A DNA stretch of 64,000 bases from Epinephelus fuscoguttatus. Its lineage: Eukaryota > Chordata > Actinopteri > Perciformes > Serranidae. The stretch spans positions 18,555,207-18,619,206 of the forward strand of contig NC_064769.1 of assembly GCF_011397635.1 (NCBI RefSeq). Direction: 5' to 3'. The translations under genes were made by a program, and so were the position numbers. Shown piece by piece: positions 60,401 to 64,000 of the stretch (positions are counted from its first letter, which is position 1; every line of letters begins with the position of its first letter). A model generated the notes under the pieces. It did not search any database. It saw only the letters and a program-made list of their open reading frames with translations, and had not been told where the DNA came from.

Positions 60401-61749
60401 TCTCAGTATCCAAGTCCTGGTTTTGATCCTTGTCTGACAGGCATTGCTGTCTGTTTTTTGTTGTTTAGTTGCTGAAGACATCAGAGCAGCAAGGGACCAA
60501 CAAAGGTCCTGACCTCCGCTCTGAGTCCAGAGAAAGTCCGAGGAGAGGCAGTCAGCAGGCCGGCCATCCTGTTCAGGCCAACACCATCTCCAGCTCGCTG
60601 CAGCTCAACTCTCTGACGCTTAACTCGCGCTCTCTCACCCTCAAACACAGCAGTCGGCATGGCAGCAAGTCCCAGCTACCTGCCATGCATGACAGTTTGG
60701 GATCCAATCCCCCACCGGGGATCATCAGCTCTTCCAGCCTGCTGGCCAACCACAGCAGCTATGATAACCTCATTAACCCTGCAGACCCTCAGTTCTTGGC
60801 TCAGAGAGGGGCTCCATCAGTCGGCTACCACCCTCACTTCATGACTCTGGGCACAGATGGGACTGTGGTGCAGCGGCCCCCTCCTCACGCTTACAGCCCT
60901 GTGTTTATGGGCGTCACCAGACAGTCACCTCAGCCCCGAGACCCCTCACCTTCATTGCAGGGCCTCACCTCAAGGGATCCCTCACCTTCATTCCAAGGTT
61001 TCATTCAAAGAGACTCTTCTCCAGGTTTTCAAGGGCTGCTGCCGAGAGACCTTGCATCCCAAAGCATAACATCACGAGACCTCCCTCCTCCAGGTCTGGC
61101 GATGCGCGATATGACCTCTCAATGTCTTCGAGACAGCCTTCGCGACCTCGGTCCACAGGGTTTGACACCTCAGAAGTCTGCCGCCGCACGCTATGACAAC
61201 TTTTCAAAAACCATCATGGCATCAATCCACGAGAGACGAGAGATGGAGGAGAGGGATAGGATGCTGCGTCTCCAAGCCAGATCCCAGGCCCTCTACGGCC
61301 CAGATGTGGGGATCTATGATATCCCCAGCAGGAGGAGCCTACCACCAGACAACATCCGACCTCCAGGCTCCCGTGGACCAACTCCTCCGGCCTACGGCTC
61401 TAGGGAGTTTCTGATGAGTACAGGCATCCTCGGTTATGGCATGAGGACCTCGCCTCTCTCCAGCTCTTCCACGTCGTCTCTGACTCGAGGCCCAAAAACG
61501 TCCAGCTCTCCTCTGCAGAGCAGCAGCAGCAGCAGCCTGCAGAGCAAGGGCAGGTCTTCCTCTCCGGCTTACTGCCCTCCTGACAGACAGACTCAACCCC
61601 TCCCTTCTTCTACATCCACCCTGCCCCGTTTACCCTCCTCCTCCACCTCCTCTGCCCCCTCGTACGCCTCCTATGCCACCGCAAAACGATCCTCGCTCAC
61701 ATACTCCTCTGAGGGAAAGGACTCAATCACCCTGGGAGCCCTGAAATGA
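46688..61749 (+). CDS. zdhhc8: Palmitoyltransferase ZDHHC8-type, complete, 10 coding exons
   Basis: DHHC S-acyltransferase that moves palmitate to protein cysteines; a four-helix membrane protein. Exons: 46688-46791, 56225-56346, 56428-56585, 57070-57242, 57348-57459, 58278-58369, 58459-58588, 58718-58832, 59875-59987, 60469-61749; they total 2,400 bases, 799 aa. Start [18 protein letters not shown]1 about 13-34, TM2 about 49-66. The Cys-rich domain runs [20 protein letters not shown] and on to [14 protein letters not shown], with catalytic Cys134 in DHHC at 131-134, the same number as in human ZDHHC5/8. TM3 and TM4 follow, then TTNE (the TTxE motif), then [18 protein letters not shown] and EDFDHHC fit ZDHHC8 rather than ZDHHC5. 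The long cytosolic tail has PPPLPPKP, a repeated RDPSPS block, and [15 protein letters not shown], as in ZDHHC8. It stops at ITLGALK and lacks the EISV PDZ ligand of mammalian ZDHHC5/8. Kozak context AGGATGC at 46688. Fish have zdhhc8a/8b; not resolved. Confidence 0.93.
48360..48800. mobile_element. Nested hAT-like MITE (TATCGATAC type)
   Basis: Left GGGTGGGAGGGAAAAATC and AGTATTGTGATATTTTGTAT; right AATATTGTATCATGG and GTATCGTGGGGCCTC, ending GGTTCCCATC. The ends mirror each other as GGTGGGA...TTCCCATC. Confidence 0.55.
48955..49140. mobile_element. Interspersed fish repeat fragment
   Basis: GGCATTTTGCCTGAATTGGA, ACATGCAACAAAGGGCCATGG and ACTGCGGCCACTGGGGCAAG form the order seen in a very common fish retroposon. 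Family not assigned. Confidence 0.45.
49852..49885. repeat. (GA)n microsatellite
   Basis: About 16 GA units. Confidence 0.95.
51185..51706. mobile_element. TTAA-type MITE with inverted arms
   Basis: TTAA (51181-51184) precedes AGGGATAGTGCAGAATTTTT; the far arm, in reverse complement, reads AAGGATAGGTTGGATTTTGT. Further in, AAGTCGGGTTCTATGAGGTAC on the left mirrors GTACCTCATACAACCCTACTT. The right TTAA has decayed to TTGA. No coding capacity. Confidence 0.65.
53206..53254. repeat. (CTAT)n tetranucleotide microsatellite
   Basis: About 12 clean CTAT units. Confidence 0.97.
54365..54403. repeat. (CA)n microsatellite
   Basis: About 18 CA units, with a second short CA run at 54409-54418. Confidence 0.95.
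54580..55205. mobile_element. TTAA-type hairpin MITE, split by a LINE
   Basis: TTAA (54576-54579) then AGGGACAGTTCACCC; the right tip in reverse complement is AGGGACAGTTCACCCCC, followed by TTAA (55206-55209). Arms share TAGTGCTATTTATCAGTCTA / TAGACTGATAAATAGCACTA. Same family as 57513-58216. A LINE fragment occupies the middle. Confidence 0.82.
54739..55128 (-). mobile_element. Antisense LINE (L2/CR1-like) 3' fragment with (ATT)n tail
   Basis: On the - strand, 55128 to about 54900 reads [24 protein letters not shown], given here as the blocks [16 protein letters not shown] and YTPSRTLRS, then TRAFSRSAP: the tail of fish LINE polymerases (family knowledge). The 3' tail is the (ATA/ATT)n tract at 54738-54760. 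It sits inside the MITE at 54580-55205. Confidence 0.7.
55374..55832. mobile_element. hAT-like MITE
   Basis: Ends GGCTCCAACTAACAATTATT and, in reverse complement, GGCTGCAACTAATGATTTTT. Inside: TATTGATTAATCTGCTGATTA. Same broad family as 38514-38831. Confidence 0.65.
57513..58216. mobile_element. TTAA-type long-hairpin MITE in zdhhc8 intron
   Basis: TTAA (57509-57512), then AGGGACAGTTCTGCAC; the right tip in reverse complement is AGGGACAGTTCACCCC, with the far TTAA decayed to TTGA. Arms of about 300 bases pair along almost their whole length (for example TAGTGCTATTTATCAGTCTA with TAGATTGATAAATAGCACTA, and TTGTGGTGCTCAAAG with CTTTGAGCACCACAA). It fills most of the intron 57460-58277. Confidence 0.85.
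58833..59874 (+). other. zdhhc8: zdhhc8 intron with a hAT MITE
   Basis: A (TA)n run at 58850-58862, the MITE at 58966-59296, and otherwise unnamed AT-rich sequence (59400-59870). Confidence 0.5.
58966..59296. mobile_element. hAT-like MITE with near-perfect 8-bp target duplication
   Basis: 331 bp. Left tip CAGTGGTTCTCAGCTGGTG; right tip CACCAGTTGGGAACCATGG, its approximate inverse. Flanks AAATAAAG (58958-58965) and AATTAAAG (59297-59304) differ at one base of eight. Confidence 0.75.
60925..61170 (+). repeat. zdhhc8: Coding tandem repeat (RDPSPSxQG) in zdhhc8 tail
   Basis: In the last exon, units of about 10-13 residues start with Arg-Asp: [76 protein letters not shown]. The first three are clear copies; later ones decay. 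Confidence 0.8.
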
Positions 61750-62200
61750 AAAAAAAAAAAATTACTCTGTGTTTCCGATGGTGTGAATGAATCATCTATG
61801 CAGTGTTAGTCTCAGTCTTCACAGCTCCAAAATACTTTGTAAATAAGAGGCCATATGGGACTTTTCCTGTGTGGGAGGCCATATGAGAATACACAGTGAA
61901 GGATAGACTTAGAAATATTCTTGAAATGTCATGCAAGTTTGACCAAATCCGCAAAACGGTGAATCTCAGGATAGTGGTGCCTCCTCTTACAAACAGAGCG
62001 AGCTCTATAAACTCAGTCAAAGCAGAAGAGCTATGTGAAGAATACAGATTAACTTATTATCTGTTTTTATGTGTTTTGATATTGCTTTTGTGAAACAACG
62101 TAATACCACATCATGTAATATGTGTCCTGCTGCAAAAAAAATACCCATTTTAATAGAATTTTGTAGTTGTTTATATGAATAAACTTATTTTGTAATTTTC
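61750..62200 (+). terminator. zdhhc8: zdhhc8 3' UTR with polyadenylation signal
   Basis: After TGA (61747-61749) an A-run, then AATAAA at 62178-62183 followed by a T-rich stretch. Confidence 0.65.
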
Positions 62201-62309
62201 AGTTCTGTTTTTATGGTTATTTTGTCATGTGAATGGCTGCCAGTGAAGGCACCTGCACAGCGCTGCAATAGAATTTAATGACATTGTGAATGAGGCTTTA
62301 CATATTTAA

Positions 62310-63580
62310 CGGAACAGTGTGTAAGATTTAGGGGGATTTAGTAGCATCTAATCGTGAGAATTGCAGATTGCAGCTGAAAATTCTCCTTGTTAGAATATTT
62401 TTCAGTGTTGAATTATCCGCAAAGGTGTCTTCCTCTCCAAAACAAACAGACTAAAGCAGTTTCACATTGCAGATCAGTGTTTCCCCTGTGCTGTTTGGCA
62501 TGTCGGAGACAGGCTGCTAGTCCAGCACCTAATTTGTGCTCACCCTTTTTCTCTGATGAATTAAGATTCAGATGTTCAAGAGGTTTTTAACGGGAGCCAA
62601 ATTATCCGCAGAGGTCTCTTCCTCTCCAAACAAAACGGACCTGGTAATTGAAATTGGTAAAAACTCTGTGCTCACCTTTTCACCCTTTAGTGTTAAGAGG
62701 GTTTTTAGTGGGAGCTGAATCATCCGCAGAGGTCTCCTCCTCTCTAAAACAAACTGAGTCAGATATTTAAACTGGTAAAAGCACTGAATAAAGCAGTTTC
62801 ACATTGCAAATTAGTGTTTCTCCTGCACTGTTTGACACCTTGCAAATAGGTCGCTAGCCCAACACCCCCCAGTAGGTGCTTACCTTTTTTTCTCTTATAA
62901 CTTCAGATCCAGAAGTTCAAGGGGTTTTTAGCAGGAGCCAAATTATTATCAGAGGTCTGTTCTCCAAAACAAACGGACCAGGTCTCTTTCTCGTTTAGGA
63001 TTTTACTGTGAACTTAATTATTCATAGAGGACTTTTCCTCTTCAAAACAAACAAACCCAGTTATTTAAACTGGTAAAAACACAGAATAAAGCAGTTTCAC
63101 AGTTCACATCTCCTACACTGTTTGACACTTTGCAGAGAGGCTGCTAGCCCAACACCTGCTAATGCGTGCTCACCTTTTTTCCTCTTATAGATTTAGATCC
63201 TGACTTTCAAGAGGTTTATACCAGGAGCTGTATTATCTCCAGAGGTCTCTGGGTGAAAGCAGTTTCATGTAAAAACATGTTAGTGTTTTCTGTCACTTTA
63301 ATTGCAGAGGAGCTGCTAACTATGGTGGCCGAATTGAAATTGTGAAAAGGCGAAAGGCCCTATCTAAAGCTAGTGTTAGGTTTGTCCATTCCAGGCAACT
63401 GTAGAAACATGGCGGTGCATGACAGTCTTCGTGGATGAGAACCACTCCCTATGTAGATATAAATGGCTCATTCTAAGGTGATGAAAACATGACAATCGTA
63501 TTTTCAGGTGATCGTACATTAAATAAAACTTACTCATATTCCATTACTGCCAGTATAACCCCCTAAATCCACTGACCTTT
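62310..63580. mobile_element. TTAA-type element with internal diverged tandem repeats
   Basis: TTAA (62306-62309) precedes CGGAACAGTGTGTAAGATTT and AGGGGGATTTAG; the far end holds CCCCCTAAATCCACTGACC, its worn inverse. GAAACATGGCGGTGCA and TATGTAGATATAAATGGCTC near the right end are typical of this abundant fish MITE. The middle (62400-63270) is made of about five to six diverged copies of a unit of roughly 100-200 bases. Confidence 0.7.
62400..63270. repeat. Diverged tandem repeat inside the MITE
   Basis: The word TATCCGCAGAGGTCT(C/T) TTCCTC (or a near match) recurs at about 62415, 62603, 62722, 62947, 63021 and 63232, often followed by CTCCAAAACAAAC and AAAGCAGTTTCACA. Spacing is irregular (about 75-225), so units have been deleted or partly lost. 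Confidence 0.75.
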
Positions 63581-64000
63581 ATAGCACCTGCAGCTCTATC
63601 CTGCACAAGGAAAAAATGCGTTTTACTGTTGGTTATCAATCTTACCTCAAAGATATTATACTTGTACAACATTTTCCCCCATAACCATAATTTCACAACT
63701 CATAACTCAGCAGATGGAATGCTTTATGGAGATAGAAGCAAAATGTACTTGCAGTCATTTCCAATTCAAGCAGCTACAATGCATACATTTGTACAGCAGT
63801 GATGATGGTGCTGCTGGGAAAAAAATGAGACATGTAATGGGAGTTTAATGCCTTGGGTTTGCAATGCCAGTTCCTGCATTGAATTTGTGTCTGGCACCCT
63901 CTAGTGAACAGTCTCAGAAGTTGGTGTGATATTGTTGAGGCTGTCGAATCCAGCAGATGATGCTATTGTGTATAAAATGCCAGAAAACAGCGTGTTGCCG
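63581..64000. other. Intergenic, nothing recognised
   Basis: No convincing frame, repeat or RNA gene up to the window end. Confidence 0.5.

Noticed and set aside
62400..63270. Repeated units that could suggest a CRISPR-like array
   Set aside because: Units are long, diverged, irregularly spaced and lie inside a MITE of a eukaryotic genome.
1..64000. tRNA, rRNA or microRNA genes
   Set aside because: No cloverleaf with A and B boxes or rRNA core was noticed by eye. Hairpins present are explained by MITEs. A covariance-model scan would be needed to be sure.

Overview
The window is vertebrate nuclear DNA. All coding sequence is split into short exons with GT-AG junctions, the proteins are clearly vertebrate, and the introns are full of interspersed repeats (hAT-like and TTAA-flanked MITEs, L1 and L2/CR1-type LINE pieces, a Tc1 relic, microsatellites). 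Together with a single-exon V1R/ORA-type chemoreceptor, this points to a teleost fish, most likely a percomorph; I cannot name the species.

Layout. (1) 1-21266, + strand: the body and 3' end of the cohesin-loader gene nipbl. Its first coding exons lie upstream of the window; 43 coding exons are visible (2,634 codons plus stop). (2) 21267-23628: 3' UTR of nipbl, about 1.3 kb of AT-rich spacer, and the promoter and 5' UTR of the next gene. (3) 23654-39558, + strand: a complete nup155 gene (nuclear pore inner-ring nucleoporin) in 33 coding exons (1,367 aa). (4) 42361-43476, - strand: an intact single-exon olfactory receptor class A-like (ORA/V1R-like) GPCR of 371 aa with an unusually long third intracellular loop. 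(5) 43829-46280: transposon relics, including a Tc1-type transposase fragment. (6) 46688-61749, + strand: a complete ZDHHC8-type palmitoyltransferase in 10 coding exons (799 aa), with a 9.4-kb first intron loaded with repeats. (7) 61750-64000: its 3' UTR, then a MITE carrying diverged internal repeats.

The four genes are not an operon-like system. nipbl and nup155 are housekeeping genes (chromosome cohesion and transcription; nuclear transport), the receptor is sensory, and zdhhc8 is a membrane lipid-modifying enzyme. I checked exon joins by reading frame: for nup155 and zdhhc8 the exon lengths sum to multiples of three, and for nipbl they do so after the two-base partial codon at the window edge.

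I found no convincing new biological system. The most notable points are: a very long Arg/Asp/Lys/Glu alternating repeat encoded in one nipbl exon; a GC-AG intron in nup155; a missing PDZ-ligand tail and an RD-containing tandem repeat in the ZDHHC8 protein; the roughly 95-residue ICL3 of the ORA receptor; several long-hairpin MITEs inside introns, one split by a LINE; a hAT-like element with a perfect 8-bp target duplication; and an antisense L1 fragment that appears to reach a nipbl splice acceptor.
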